A stretch of DNA of 64,000 bases from Chaetomium olivaceum (lineage: Eukaryota; Ascomycota; Sordariomycetes; Sordariales; Chaetomiaceae): positions 868,001-932,000 of the forward strand of contig JAYWVB010000006.1 in assembly GCA_039881045.1 (NCBI GenBank), written 5' to 3'. Shown here piece after piece: positions 48,409-59,922 of the stretch. Under the pieces are notes generated by a model, which saw only the letters and a program-made list of their open reading frames with translations, was not told the DNA's origin and made no database searches. Both the position numbers and the translations under genes were made by a program. Every line of letters starts with the position of its first letter. The first letter of the stretch is position 1.

Positions 48409-49864
48409 TGTTCGGGTTTCTCCTTGTGCTACCAGCGTGGATGTGAGGTGTAAAGGCCGAGGACAACAACTCAGGGCATGGGTGGTTGGGCAGCGGGCTG
48501 GTGAAGGTGTCTAATACCTGCGAGACTGGGGATATCTTATAAACAATTTCTTTAGCTTCAACATGCGCTGTTCAGTTGAAAGACGCCATAATACTGATGC
48601 TAAGGAGAAGCAAGTGGAAGTACATCTCGGAGGGTGGAAAGGAATCAAGCGTACGAAAGCCGTCTCAGTCACGTAATGTTAACGGCTCACTTCTGTGGCT
48701 GACCGGTCAGATCATGAGCTCGGTCAACGGTAATGACTATGCTCTATCCTGAGACACCAAGAGGCCTGCTCCTTACCGACACTATCTAATCGCTCGATCC
48801 CGTGGCCCAGGGCAAAGGGCTTCCCCCTTATATACTACCGTCCCAGACCTAGTATTCAGTCTCTTCTCATCGCTCATACGAAGATCTTGCGAAACTGCCA
48901 GTGGCATGGTACACACAAGTTGTATCAAACCGTCTACGGCAAATACCTAGAGTGGTAAACGAACAAAGCCTTGTCGCCGTTGGGCCTCGTTCCAGGCCTA
49001 GTGTCAGCCACCCAGGGAGGGTGGGGTTTGCCCATTTCCCCAGGCCTTCACCCCGACCTGGGTTTCGCCATCTTTCTCGCGGATATGGTCGTATGTAACA
49101 GTCGTGCAGAAAAAAGAGGCAGTAAGTAGGTAGGTACCGGTCTACCCGAGTCGGGCTGCGCAGCCTGACCCGTAGCGCGCGGGACCAACCTCCAAGCAAT
49201 GGTCTGCACTTGTACTTGTACTTGTACTCCACCAGATGCCTTCCCTGCGCTGTAATTGAGAGTCAAAGACAAATGTTGCCTGAAGGAGGTGGCCCTGACG
49301 AACATTTTTCCGCCCAGGCCGAGGATAAGCATTCTGCCGGCCTCTTGCGTGAACTCAGGCCATACTAGCAGCGGCAACAAGCCGGCAAACGATAGGGACC
49401 AACCATCATATCGGTTTGAGAGATGGCAAAACAGAGCTGGGTTGGCATGACGTCTCATATCATGACACGGGTTTTGAGCCGCGACGCCACCATACATTGG
49501 GAGGCGTCACGGCGTACCCCATGCCGCAGGGAACATGCACCTCCGCGGCGCCGTTCAGAAAGGGGATTCGCTAACGAAAACAACAACCATGATAGCAAGT
49601 GAGAGTTCTACCACACTCCAGATACATGTCGTATACATTGTATAACCCGCTCAAGTTCAGTCCGTAACCAATCCAAGAACCCCCAATCCAGCCGCCCCTA
49701 AATAAAACACGGATGCCCCCCTCCCCCATCCTCGCCCACATCCCGTAAACAAACCATCCCCTCCCACCCACCCGTCCTTCCCTACCAGCCAATCCCCCAA
49801 CCAACCAACCCCCCTTCTTTGCCCATCTCCAGCAGTACCGAAAGAAAGAGACACGCTTTGACAC
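48409..49864. other. Convergent intergenic stretch, no gene seen
   Basis: 1.5 kb between the GT8 and MFS stop codons. Small simple repeats occur (three CTTGTA units near 49207-49227 and a C/A-rich section near 49680-49820). No coding pattern was recognised. Confidence 0.5.
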
Positions 49865-51744
49865 TCAAGGCCGCCACCGAAACCGCGGATGCCGCCAATC
49901 CAAATCCTGCACCTCCAGCCTCGACAACCCGGCCAATTCCTCCTCGGCAGCGTGGCGTCGCTCTTCGCGGCGCTTGTTATCCCACTTCATCCAGAAGAGT
50001 GTCGCGGTCGCCACCAGTAGTACCGTGCAGCATGCCGCCAGGTTGAGCCCATTGCCGATGGGGTAGTTGGGCGTGTCCCAGGGCAGGTAGCTCCAGGTGG
50101 CGATCAGGCCGCCGATGTTGCCCATCATTACTAGAAGGGTAAGAGGGTGGTTAGTATTTGGTAGGTAATGGGTGGAGGAGGGGGGGGGGGAGGAAGAGGA
50201 ATAGAGAGGAAAGGGGGAAAAAGGGGAAAGAGGAAGGGAGGGAAGGGGGTAAGGCAAAGAAAAGGGGGCTTACCATTCAAGCCGATGGCGCTGGTCCGCG
50301 CAGTGTCGGAAACAACGTTGGCGCTGACCTGGGAATTCGCCAGCGGGCCCATGGCGAACAGCGAGCTGGATAGAAGGAAGGTGGCAGCGTAGCGGGCGGA
50401 CGGGTTGGTAGTGCCCAAGAACATGCTATACCCAACAATAACCAGCGGCGTGGTCAGGATCATGATGATCTGGCGCCTGTCCAGGTACCAACTCAGCAGC
50501 GGCAGGGCAAGCGTGAAGAAGCCGCCGACGACGTAAGGGGGCACGGTAAACAGCTGCTGCATGACGGTCGACTTGTCCGGGTAGATGGTGCGCACGATGG
50601 TGGGCGCGAAGAAGGCCAGCCCCTGGACGGTGATGTTGTTGAGCAGGAACAGGAACGAGGTCGATAGCGTGACGGGGCTAAGGATGCCCTGCATCAGCTT
50701 CTTGCTATCCATGCGATCCAGAACCTCGGTGGTGGCCACGCGCTCCGACCTGACACGGGCGATAGCTAGCTCCTTCTCCTCTGCGGAGAGCCACCGCGCA
50801 GTTTCGGGCCGGTCGGTGAGGGTCAAGAAGCTGGTGGGTTGCGGGTAGTTATCAGCACGCGATTCCTGGAGGGGTTGTCAGGGGTAAATTCCAGCTAAAC
50901 TCACCTGATGACGGACAGCCCGATGGTGATGATACCCTCAACGACAAAAATCATGCGCCAACCGGTAACACCGCCGACGTGATCAAGAGTCAGAATACCG
51001 GACGCCAGGAGGCCACCAAAAGCGCCGGCCATGGGGGCCATGACGATGTAGAGCGACAGGCGGAAGGTGAGCTCGGAACGACGGTACCAGCGCGAGAGGT
51101 AATAAGCGATGCCCGGCATCATACCGGCCTCAAAGACACCGAGCAAGAACCGGACACCGGCCGCCTGGGCGAAGTTGTTCACGAAAGCCGTAACCAGCGA
51201 GACGACGCCAAACATGAGCGAGATGGCCGGGATGAACCAACCCGGCCCAACCCATTTGCACATGATGTTGGACGGGATCTCGAACACGATATACGATATG
51301 TAGAAGACGGAGAGGAGCGCATTGTAGTCGTAGCCTTTCAGGTCCAGATCGGCCTCGAGGCCAGCAATTTTGGCATTTCCTGTAACATGGAGCCGTCAGG
51401 AACAAAACGGGGCTCGAGTGTCAAGCCTGGGTGGTTTTCTTACCGATATTTGCTCTGTCAATGAAGCAGAACAGATAAAGCAGTGAGACGGTCGGCACAA
51501 GATACAAGTCTAGCTTCCTGCGCAGTCTCGCCTCGGCCTTGGGATCGAACTGCTGGACGGGCTGGCCATTCCTGGGTCGATTAGTCAGTTCAGTCTCCAT
51601 GTCAGACCCGGGCGATGGGGTATGAACCCGTATGGGGGTTTCTCACTGATCCGTGGCGATGGGCTGCACGCCGCCGGGTACCTCGGTATGGTGGGCTCCG
51701 GCTTTGGAGGAACCCGATAAGGAATCCCTCTTCTCGTCGGCCAT
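49865..51744 (-). CDS. MFS transporter, anion:cation symporter (Dal5-like) family
   Basis: A plasma-membrane permease of 507 residues with five exons: 51744-51647, 51571-51444, 51379-50905, 50830-50274, 50130-49865. The sum is 1524 nt and no frame problem exists. Twelve TM helices fit the sequence. ACS-family landmarks are visible: YLFCFIDRANIGNAKIAGL after helix 1, VFEIPSNIMCKWVGPGWFIP, RFLLGVFEAGMMPGIAYYLS with the RW motif (SRWYRRSELTFR), and WRMIFVVEGIITIGLSV. Fungal members take up organic anions such as allantoate, nicotinate, pantothenate or sugar acids; the substrate cannot be chosen from sequence. The start is supported by a short polar N-terminal tail before the conserved ARLRRKLDLYLVP. 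Confidence 0.95.
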
Positions 51745-53322
51745 AACGGAACGTTTGTGGGAAAAAGGAACCACCGAGTCTTTGGGCGGCGTCGGTCTGG
51801 TAAGGGTGGGCGCAACTCAACTCTGGCCTGCTTGTCGAGTAGGCTGTGTGAGAAGAGCGGACAGAGAGAGAACGAGGCCCTTGATGATGGATGGGCAGTT
51901 GGGACTCCTTTTTATTGGTTTGAACTGGATGACCTCCGACTTCCATGGTACCTTGCCATGTGCGCAAATCCTGGCTATCTCCGCTGACCCAATATCTGCT
52001 CCATCACGAAACCCCATTGCTGACGAAGTACTCCATCGAATACCCCATGGGGAATTGAACTTTTGCCCCATAATCCATGACCTTCCTCCGTCCCCAGTGG
52101 CCGAGTGGAATCCCGGGGTGGTTATCGGTGATGGGTGTCGATTTGGTGGATGGTGTGGGTGAACGGCAGTCGACTTCGGCAAGGCGCTGGGTCGGAAACG
52201 GGCTGGGAATGGAGCCTGGGATATTTCTGAACGGGACCCGCCATCGGCCATGTTGCTGATTTGCGGTTAGTAAGGCGCGACCTCGGGCATGCCACAGACG
52301 CGCACAGCTGCCATGCGGAGTTGCCATTCTGAGCCCCACTAACCGCGAACCCCGCAACCCCGATTCTTGGCGCCCTACCCCGACCTGCGAGTGCCTGCCC
52401 AAACTGTTTGGGACCCACTGTTCTAGCCTGAAAAGAGCCGAGCAAATCCCGGGTTGTGGGAGGCGGCAATCGAAGCAACCCCCATTCCAAGATGCCAAGC
52501 CTTCTGCAAACCTCCATCGTTTTCAATGGAGAGTTTCTGGATGGACAACCTCGAGACAACATCCACCTTGGACCACCCAGAACCCCATTAGAACCCCGTC
52601 CACGTTCCAGGCCCCGCGTTGAATATGGGGTTGTGGTTCTCAGCTCTCCAATTCATTTCCTAAATTTCGGGTTCCTCAAGGCTCCGCCGCCGACGTCGCG
52701 TCTTGGCATCAATTCCGGAAATCTGGCCCGCCCGGCCTCAACTGCCCGTTAGTTGCTGTCTCGCAGCGACCTCCCTGTCGTTGCTGCCGCCAAGTTCGGC
52801 GGCGCAAAAACGCTTCTTGATATTGGCCTGCCGTTGGTCAGGAGTTTGTCATGTCCTTGGGTTGTCCACCATGAGCACCTCCACCCTGCATCCGACTCAT
52901 CTGCCGTCCGTGTCCTGGTGGTGTTCCTACCCTACAAATAGACTATTACATCGTGTACCAAGTACGTTGACAGCATTACGTGTTGGTTAATATTGGGTCC
53001 TCGAACTTGTGGACCGCATCAATGACTGAGCTGTGGTAGGCCAAGGTGGTCTGTAAGAAGCTGAAGGACCAAACCTGGCCCTCCTCATGCTCCTGTGGTC
53101 ACACATCTCGATCGAGTTTGGACGCTGGATGTTAAATCACTTTGTCAGGGGAACATTTCCAGGTTACGCAAAATTACCTCTGTTGCAACTGATGCAGCGC
53201 CTCGCCCCATGTCCATCTCTAGCTCTAGTAGTGTACACAGGATTGAGTTCTTCGACCCTAATTATCAGAAAAGCTTGACAGCATCGGGGCTGTCTCAATA
53301 TCCCCCCCCCTTCCCCCCCGGT
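51745..53322. other. Intergenic stretch, no gene seen
   Basis: 1.6 kb upstream of the MFS gene and downstream of the SRR1-like gene. It should contain the MFS promoter. Open frames on both strands lack motifs. Confidence 0.5.
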
Positions 53323-54598
53323 TCAGTTACTCTTCCTGACATACATAGCCATGCCGCCATGAAAATACTCGTCGTTGAGCGGAAACGGAAGCTCGACATA
53401 TTCTTTTTCCAGCATCTCGGAAACACGCGACGACGCGGGGTCGGCCCTAGTACACTCATTAGTTGGATCAAAACCATAGTTAGGAAAACGACGGGAGCTT
53501 ACCAACGAATGGTTTCGTCTCGTTTTTTGAGGTTGTTCCAAATGATTAGAGCAGGGCGGGCAATATCCGCCACAATCTGCCTGACTAGGATGTCCGGGAA
53601 GGCAGAGATGACGACACTGGCTTCGTCAATTTCGAGAAAGACCCCCGGATCGTCGACTACGGGTAATGCCATTTTCGTGAAGAATCTGCTTATCGACTGG
53701 CCCATAAATCGGGTCCTGGGCAAAACATTTGATTTCGGGACGGCTTTTACCACCTGTTCCCTTTGTGTCGCGTTGGGCCAAGAAATCCCGTATCGTCAAC
53801 GCTAAAGTGTGCTGGGTCATGCTGCCCTCGGTGAAGTAGAAGGCCTCCCCCCGGCTCATCGAGGAACATGCGAGCGCGACAATTTTGTTGATACCAGGAG
53901 GTAGTGAAGCTGAGGCAAGGGCGGCTTTGAACTGGGCAAAGTGCTCGTTGTCTTGCAAAGATTGCCTTGTCCTCCGGAAGGCCCGATTTACGGTGGCATA
54001 GTCAAAGGTCGGCGGCCGACCGCTCATAAGCTCGTTGGTATGTACGTTCCGAGTCTCAGTCGCATGGACGATCTTGACTGGCAAATACGTAGATTTGATT
54101 GAGTAATGAGCCGGATCTCGGATTCTCAGGAGGTCCTCGATTCTGCGATAGTAGAGCTGTGGGTTTGTCCTAGGGAATATATGTTAGAGAGCTGGAATAG
54201 GCTTGAGTAAAGTACAGTAGGAAAAGCTGTATGAGGCGAGTTAATTGTATTCATTCATACCTGATAGTATAGTAGTCGGGCCCATGAAAATAATATCTAC
54301 AGTCTTTTGGAGTCTCGATAGGAAATTGGACTGCGACCCCGTCCAAGCCAGTTACAGAAACTGCCTTGCTGCTGCTGTCTTTCAGCTGTCGGGCAATATC
54401 ACGCAACAAATCCTTGGTATAAAGAGGTACCCCAGCCTCGTACATCTCTCGGATTAACCGATGTGCTTCTATCTGTCCCTCGCGCCTTTCGTCAAGGCTC
54501 ATAGGTGGATCTATCAGCTTTATCCCGGTAGTGAAATCGAAGATCACGGGGCGCTGAGGGCGCTCGTCACCGCCATTAGACTCAGATGACGAGGACAT
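53323..54598 (-). CDS. SRR1-like domain protein, one frame break
   Basis: A protein of about 375 residues with exons 54598-54261, 54169-53503 and 53446-53323. The central and C-terminal part fits the SRR1-like domain seen in many fungal proteins: NKIVALACSSMSR, then TQHTLALTIRDFLAQ and IKCFAQDPIYGPVDKQIL. VVDDPGVFLEIDEASVVIS follows, then VRQIVADIARPALIIWNNL. Plant SRR1 acts in circadian and light signalling; fungal relatives have no settled role. An extra base in the G run at 53661-53663 breaks the frame between HENGIT and VVDDPG. Removing it makes the exon sum divisible by three. The ATG at 54598 (MSSSSESNGGDERPQ) is preferred over an upstream one, because the preceding residues do not look like the family. 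Confidence 0.8.
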
Positions 54599-55407
54599 GA
54601 TGTAGGGGAGAGTATAGAAGTAGATGATCCAATTGGTATTTGACTTGCGAGTGCCGGCTCGGTGAAAGCGATGTTGGCAAGAAGAGGGAGCTCGGGGTGG
54701 GTTGAGAACCAACGTTTTAAAGCACTTGTCAACAAGGGGATACATTGGTCCTGTGTGACCAAACAAAGGACAAAGCGTTTTATTGGCTCGAATTAGGGTT
54801 TCACTGAACGAACATTCAAACCAAAAGTCATGCTCTAAAAATATAATCAAAACAAAGCGCAGGGGTGTCGAGTGTTACAGCTGCGAGAGGTACATACCGT
54901 GGTAGTCACGTAGATTTCAACAACAACTCGCCTCCTTCCCGATATTTCTTCTTGATATTCAACAGCGGTTTACAACTTCTAATTCTAAATCTAGCCTGGT
55001 GAAGGCAATGTCTTCAAGGAATAGAGAGTTTCGCCGTCTGATACAAAGGGGCGGACAGAAAGACAACCGACCGCGGGGGTTGTGAAACTTGAGCCGCCAT
55101 TACAAAACGGCGACATCATGATTGTGGGCTACGGGTATCGTACACGTCCGCCCGCTAGGGAGCTCATGTTTAATTCGGACAATTTAGGTCGTTTTCTTTT
55201 ACAAATTATGAGTTAGCTCAGGATGGGTAAGGTTACCCAGGTAGTGAAGATGGGAGTTTAAGATGCTCGACGGCATCAGGTAGCCCAAACCCCACATTTG
55301 GCCCGGCCGCGCCTGGACAGCTTTGCACCACACCGCTCCGCAAGTTCTCTCCACCCAAGCAACTTTGGTAGCCAACCTCTCTCCCAACTACAACAATCTA
55401 TCCGAAG
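54599..55407. promoter_or_regulatory. Divergent intergenic region SRR1-like / CENP-B-like gene
   Basis: 809 bp between two diverging starts, so it should contain both promoters. No specific element recognised. Confidence 0.35.
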
Positions 55408-55893
55408 ATGGCGTATACCGAGGATAACATGCAAAAGGCTTTACAGAAGTTCAACCAAGGAGGTCACTCCTTACGGGCGGTCGCCCACGAGTTCGGGATC
55501 CCGCGTTCCACCCTCCGCAACCGACTGGACGGTCACCGGCACCGCTCCGTCGCCTTCGAACGGCTTCAAATCCTCTCCCGGTTGCAGGAAGTCCGCCTGA
55601 GCCAGTGGGTGTCGGCCCAAGTGGACTTGGGCGTTCCGCCTACGCAGGTCCAGATCCAAGAGTTTGCCTGCCGCATCTTGAAGGCGCAGGGCGACTCCCG
55701 GGTTGTTGGGAAGAATTGGATCAACCGGTTCATGGCGAGGCACTCGATCGTGCTGTCGGCGAAGGCCGGAAAGAAAGACGAGGTAGATGCGGACCACGAC
55801 AAAGAAGCTTCTGTTGAAGAGGACGAGCCGGAAACGCCAGGTTCAGACACTTCCTGCATTGTTGTTCGATCAACTCGATCAAAGAGGAGGTGA
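55408..55893 (+). CDS. Solo CENP-B/pogo-type DNA-binding protein
   Basis: A single-exon protein of 161 residues. Residues 5-45 form a psq-type helix-turn-helix (QKALQKFNQGGHSLRAVAHE, then GIPRSTLRNRL). Residues 55-125 form a CENP-B/Tc5-type HTH (LSQWVSAQVDLGVPPTQVQI, then VGKNWINRFMARHSIVLSAK). This is the N-terminal DNA-binding half of pogo/Fot1-type transposases. The DDE catalytic domain that normally follows is absent: the frame ends in an acidic then basic tail (EEDEPETPG to RSTRSKRR), and no DDE sequence is seen downstream. No inverted repeats were recognised around it. The intact frame and lack of stops suggest a domesticated regulator or centromere-like DNA-binding protein. A recently truncated transposon is the alternative. 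Confidence 0.8.
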   Translation: MAYTEDNMQKALQKFNQGGHSLRAVAHEFGIPRSTLRNRLDGHRHRSVAFERLQILSRLQEVRLSQWVSAQVDLGVPPTQVQIQEFACRILKAQGDSRVVGKNWINRFMARHSIVLSAKAGKKDEVDADHDKEASVEEDEPETPGSDTSCIVVRSTRSKRR

Positions 55894-56673
55894 TACAAAG
55901 TGGCCCGAATGGGGGCGGCCAACTTCGCCAATCACAGGACAGGGAGTTTTTTAAGACACTCTGTTCTGTTGCGAGGTGTTGGTGGACGCGTCATGGTGTT
56001 GCCAGGCAGCATCCAAACATGAATATTGGACAACGTGGAAGACATCGGGACAAAGGATAGAAACTTATTGTGGTAGCTAATACAGGCCGCGGCCGATATG
56101 TTTCTTTTTACCGAGCCCGAATTCAGATGTAACTAGGTAACAAGAGTGGAGGTTACTTCTTCCCATGGCAGTTGGGCTCCCGTGCCCCGCAGTGGGGTGC
56201 TCCATCGCGGGGCAGCTCCAAGCATCCGGGCCGTGACGCAACATCCTGGTGGACGTTTAACGAGGAACAACGATCACAGAATTTGAGGAAATCTGGGTTG
56301 GGCGGAAATCGTAAAGCCTCTAGCCTACAGGAGAGAAAAGATACGGTTTGGCCCACAAGAAGAAGCCTGAATTGTCGTTTACACCCAACCTCCGCATCTA
56401 TGCCCTGTTGTTGAGTGGGGCACACCGCATCCGGCCCCTGTTTGGGCTTCCGTCAGCTGGCTTGCTCTCGTGCCGCGCTTCGCCTGCGCTTGTCCGTCGC
56501 TCCGACCATTGCCCGAATTTCAGGTCCAACCCCCCAGCTTTCGGCACGCCGTGGCTCTTCGTCACCGTTCGACATTACACCTTTCTCTTGCTACCTACTC
56601 ACGGCAACACTCGATAGACACTTGCCCGCCAGATTGACAAACTACAGCGCGCCGCCGCGACGGAGCCGACACC
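55894..56673. other. Intergenic stretch, no gene seen
   Basis: Between the CENP-B-like gene and the REEP gene. I searched here for a DDE transposase domain and found none. The end of this stretch is the REEP promoter and leader. Confidence 0.5.
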
Positions 56674-57962
56674 ATGTTCGACATCTTTGCCAAGTTGCTT
56701 TCGTACGTCATCGCGGCCACCACTCAAACGCATCCGCGACGCTTGGACTGACCTCTGTTTGCACAGCTCGATCGCGTCCTTCCTCTTCCCGCTCTTCGCC
56801 AGCTACAAGGCCCTCAAAACATCCGACCCGGCTCAACTGACGCCATGGCTAATGTACTGGGTTGTCCTCGCCTGCGGGCTGCTCGTTGAATCGTGGATCG
56901 ACTGGTTCCTGGTTTGGTGCGTCCCCCCCTCCCCTCTTCCTCCACCAACCACGCCTTTATCCTAACCACCACCACCACCGCGACAGGATCCCCTTCTACG
57001 CCTACATCCGCCTCCTCTTCCTCCTCTACCTCGTCCTCCCGCAAACCCAAGGCGCCCGCCTCATCTACGAAGAATACATCCACCCGCGCCTCGAAGAGAA
57101 CGAGACGGCCATCGAGGAGTTCATCGCCTCCGCCCACGAGCGCCTGCGCAGCACGGGGATCGCCTACCTCAACCGCGCCATCGAGCTGCTCAAGACCAAC
57201 GTCCTGGGCATGGCGCCCTCCCCGCAATCCGCGGCTGCGGCGGCGGCGAATGCACCCCCGCAACAGCCCCAAACCGCCCAGTCCTACACCCAGTCCCTCC
57301 TCGCCCGCTTCACCACCCCGTCTCCCCGGTGGAACACCACCCCCGCGCCAGCGCCCCCTCCCACATCTGGTGGTGGCCTCGCCACGGACTTGTTCGCCCT
57401 CCTCAGCTCCGTCACCGCCGCCGCCACCACCCCGACCCCGACCCCTTCCACCTCCGCCGCGCGAGACCTCCCCTACGGAGCGGGTAGCAGCACCGGCGGT
57501 GGCGGCGGCAGCATCATCCCCGACGCGATCCGCGCGGCAGGCACCGCCGCGCGCATGTCCTTTGTGCGGGCGCAGCGCGAGCGGCTGCGGTTCGTGCTGT
57601 CGGCGCTGGATCGCGAGGAGGAGGATGCTGCTGCGCAGGCACAGGCTCAGGGTCAGGGTCAGGGTCAGGGTCAGGGTCAGGGTCAGGGTCAGGGTGGGGG
57701 CAATGGTGGGGGGTTGTGGGATAAGCGTGAGTCGGTGAGCGAGCAGAGTGTGGGCAGTGGGTTGAGCAAGAGCCGGTCGGAGGGGGATTTTGAGAAGTTG
57801 GATGCGCCTAGTGGTGGGGAGGAGGAGGATGGAGAGGGGGGCGGTGGTGTGAGGAGGAGGGGTCCAGAGGGTGCTGGCGGGAAGAGTGGCGGGTGGATGC
57901 CGTGGGGTTGGGGTGCTGGCGGTGCTGGTGAGGCTGGCCGGAGTTCGGGGATGGAGAAGTAG
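56674..57962 (+). CDS. TB2/DP1/HVA22 (REEP/Yop1) family ER membrane protein
   Basis: An ER-shaping reticulon-like hairpin protein of 384 residues. Exons: 56674-56702, 56767-56916, 56987-57962 (sum 1155 nt). The TB2/DP1 domain is evident: FLFPLFASYKALKTSDPAQL, then LMYWVVLACGLLVESWIDWF and the amphipathic region YAYIRLLFLLYLVLPQTQGA, LIYEEYIHPRLEENE. REEP proteins bend and stabilise tubular ER. After the domain comes an unusually long low-complexity C-terminus rich in Ala, Pro, Thr and Gly, with a Gln-Gly repeat from (CAGGGT)8 and acidic Glu/Gly tracts. The tail makes it longer than yeast Yop1 (about 180 residues), as in other filamentous-fungal paralogues. Confidence 0.93.
57648..57695. repeat. 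In-frame hexanucleotide tandem repeat (CAGGGT)8
   Basis: Eight perfect CAGGGT units encode alternating Gln-Gly in the C-terminal tail of the REEP-family protein. Length change by whole units would keep the frame. Confidence 0.95.
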
Positions 57963-58444
57963 ACTTCGCTGTTTGTTTTGTAATGTCAAGCGGTTCGTTC
58001 TCATCATGGATGGTTTGCATGCCGCCGTATGGTATTATGTGGCGGCGGGTATGGTATGGGGATTACATTTTGGAGGCAGCTATGCATATGGGATGGGATG
58101 ATAGGGTTTTCGGGATGGCGTTTTCTCTTCTGGGGGTTTACCACATTACACACGGTCCGGTTCGGATAAAGGCCGTGGATAGATCTAGGTAGTCACATGG
58201 CACTGGTCGATATTCTCCTGAGGTGGATGTACTCTCGCAGTAGCATTTCATGGATGAGATTTTATGTATCATACAATAATGTACAGGCCTGTCAACAAGC
58301 CGGTAGCAGTATATCCGCCTTTACATGCCCCCCCCCCCCCCCCCCCACCCTCTATGCGAATCCCAGACGTGACGACATGACGAACACCAAAAACACCACC
58401 CCCTCCCCCCCCTTAATTTCTTTTTTATCGTTCCGCTCACCCTC
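57963..58444. other. Convergent intergenic stretch with C homopolymer
   Basis: Between the stop codons of the REEP gene and MGM101. Contains a run of 19 C at 58328-58346. No gene is seen. Confidence 0.6.
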
Positions 58445-59543
58445 TCACCCCCGCCCCGCGACCTTGTAAGGGTACGCGGGCTCGCCGTCCTTGCGCGTCC
58501 AGATCTGGCGCTTCTTCTTGTTGACCACGTGCTCCACCCACAGCTCCTGGCAGTGCGCCTTCTTGAAGTCGCGGATGAAGCGCGGGTCCCACAGCTCCGA
58601 CGCGATCCCCAGGTCCTTGCAGCACCGCAGCAGCGCGTTCGACTTGCACCCCTCCCCCGCCGTCGGGATCGTCTCCTCGGAAAAGTACTGGCATTCGCCG
58701 CGCGCTTGGGCGATGAAGCTATGGTGAAAATGAGAATTAGTGTTGCGTTTGGTAGAGAAATGGGGATGGGTGGCAATTGGCGAGGGGGAGGGGGGGGGAA
58801 GAAGAAGGGAGAGGGGCAGAAACGTACCGGCCGTGCACGACGAGTGCGTACTCGCGGGTGACCACCTTCTCGCCGACGACCAGCTCGCCGCGCGGCGCCA
58901 GGCCCCAGCCACCGGGACCGAACGCCTTGTTCAGGATGCGCCGGTACTTGATCTCGGGCAGGTAGATGATGCCGTCGGGCTTGACCTCGATGTCGTATTT
59001 GTCCAGCGGCTCCATCAGCACCGCCGCCGTCTCCGGGCTGAAGGGCGTCGTCGACAGCCCGTGGAAGGACGATGACCAGTCGATGTTGCCGCCGTTGCCG
59101 TGTGGCCCGCCGGTGAGCGCGGCCGTGAAGGCTGCTGAGGGGGCTTTGGTGCCCCCCGACGACGACGACGACGACTCGGGGGTGGGGATCTCGGCGGCGA
59201 GTTGGGGGTCGACGTCCTCGATGGTTGCCGGTGGCGGCATGGCGGCTTGCGGGTCGAGGACGGGGTTGGTAGGCGCCGCAGGGGTCGCAGCGGCAGCCGC
59301 TGGTGTAGCGGGTTTGGCTGCTGATGTGGAGGGCTTGGCTGCTGGCGTGACGCGGGCACGGGATGCGGGAATCGAGGAAGATGCGGTTCGGGGTCTGGGA
59401 GTGTACGACGACGAGGAGGCGGCGCGGGCTAATTGCTTGAGGATGGGTGACCGCCGCGCAGGCGATCGGAGGTATTGTGTCGGTATTATGCTGGGCGATG
59501 CCACCCGTACGGGGCGAATCGCTTGGAGGACGCGGGACCGCAT
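58445..59543 (-). CDS. MGM101: Mitochondrial genome maintenance protein Mgm101
   Basis: A Rad52-like single-strand annealing protein of the mitochondrial nucleoid needed for mtDNA recombination and repair. It has 329 residues from exons 59543-58828 and 58718-58445. The N-terminus MRSRVLQAIRPVRVASP is an Arg-rich mitochondrial presequence. A disordered Ala/Pro/Ser-rich region extends to about residue 120. The conserved core begins at IDWSSSFHGLSTTPFSPETA, then DKYDIEVKPDGIIYLPEIKY, RRILNKAFGPGGWGLAPRGE and YFSEETIPTAGEGCKSNALL. It ends with FIRDFKKAHCQELWVEHV and the basic NKKKRQIWTRKDG. The start is chosen for the presequence; an upstream in-frame ATG exists at 59651. Confidence 0.96.
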
Positions 59544-59922
59544 ATTTTCTGGGTTGCGATGTGTGGTGTTGGAGGTTAGAATTCTTGAAATTCTTCTGCG
59601 GCAAGTCGTCAAGGTTGCGGCGAAGGCTTGGCGGCAGGGGTGTGCAACCACGATGTATTTTATCTATGGTAGTGGGGAGTTATCAGTGGTTATGTACTGA
59701 GTCACTGGTAATCTGTAGCGAAACAGGGAATTATTTGACTTGTGAGATGCCGATGGAGGAATTGAGACTGTTATTTAAGTAGAGTGGGATTTGGTGTTAT
59801 GATCTTGGTTTTATGGCCTCTGACACCATGACGACAATTACTTACTGCTCGTACGGCTGATGATACAGAACAGAACAGTCAGTCAACGCTGTACTGTACT
59901 GAGTGTGTATTCGGTCCCAAGT
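59544..59922. other. Intergenic stretch, no gene seen
   Basis: 379 bp between the start of MGM101 and the stop of COA4 on the same strand. It should contain the MGM101 promoter. Confidence 0.5.

Noticed and set aside
58328..58346. C19 run as a functional element
   Set aside because: It lies between two convergent stop codons. Most likely a length-variable homopolymer with no supported function.
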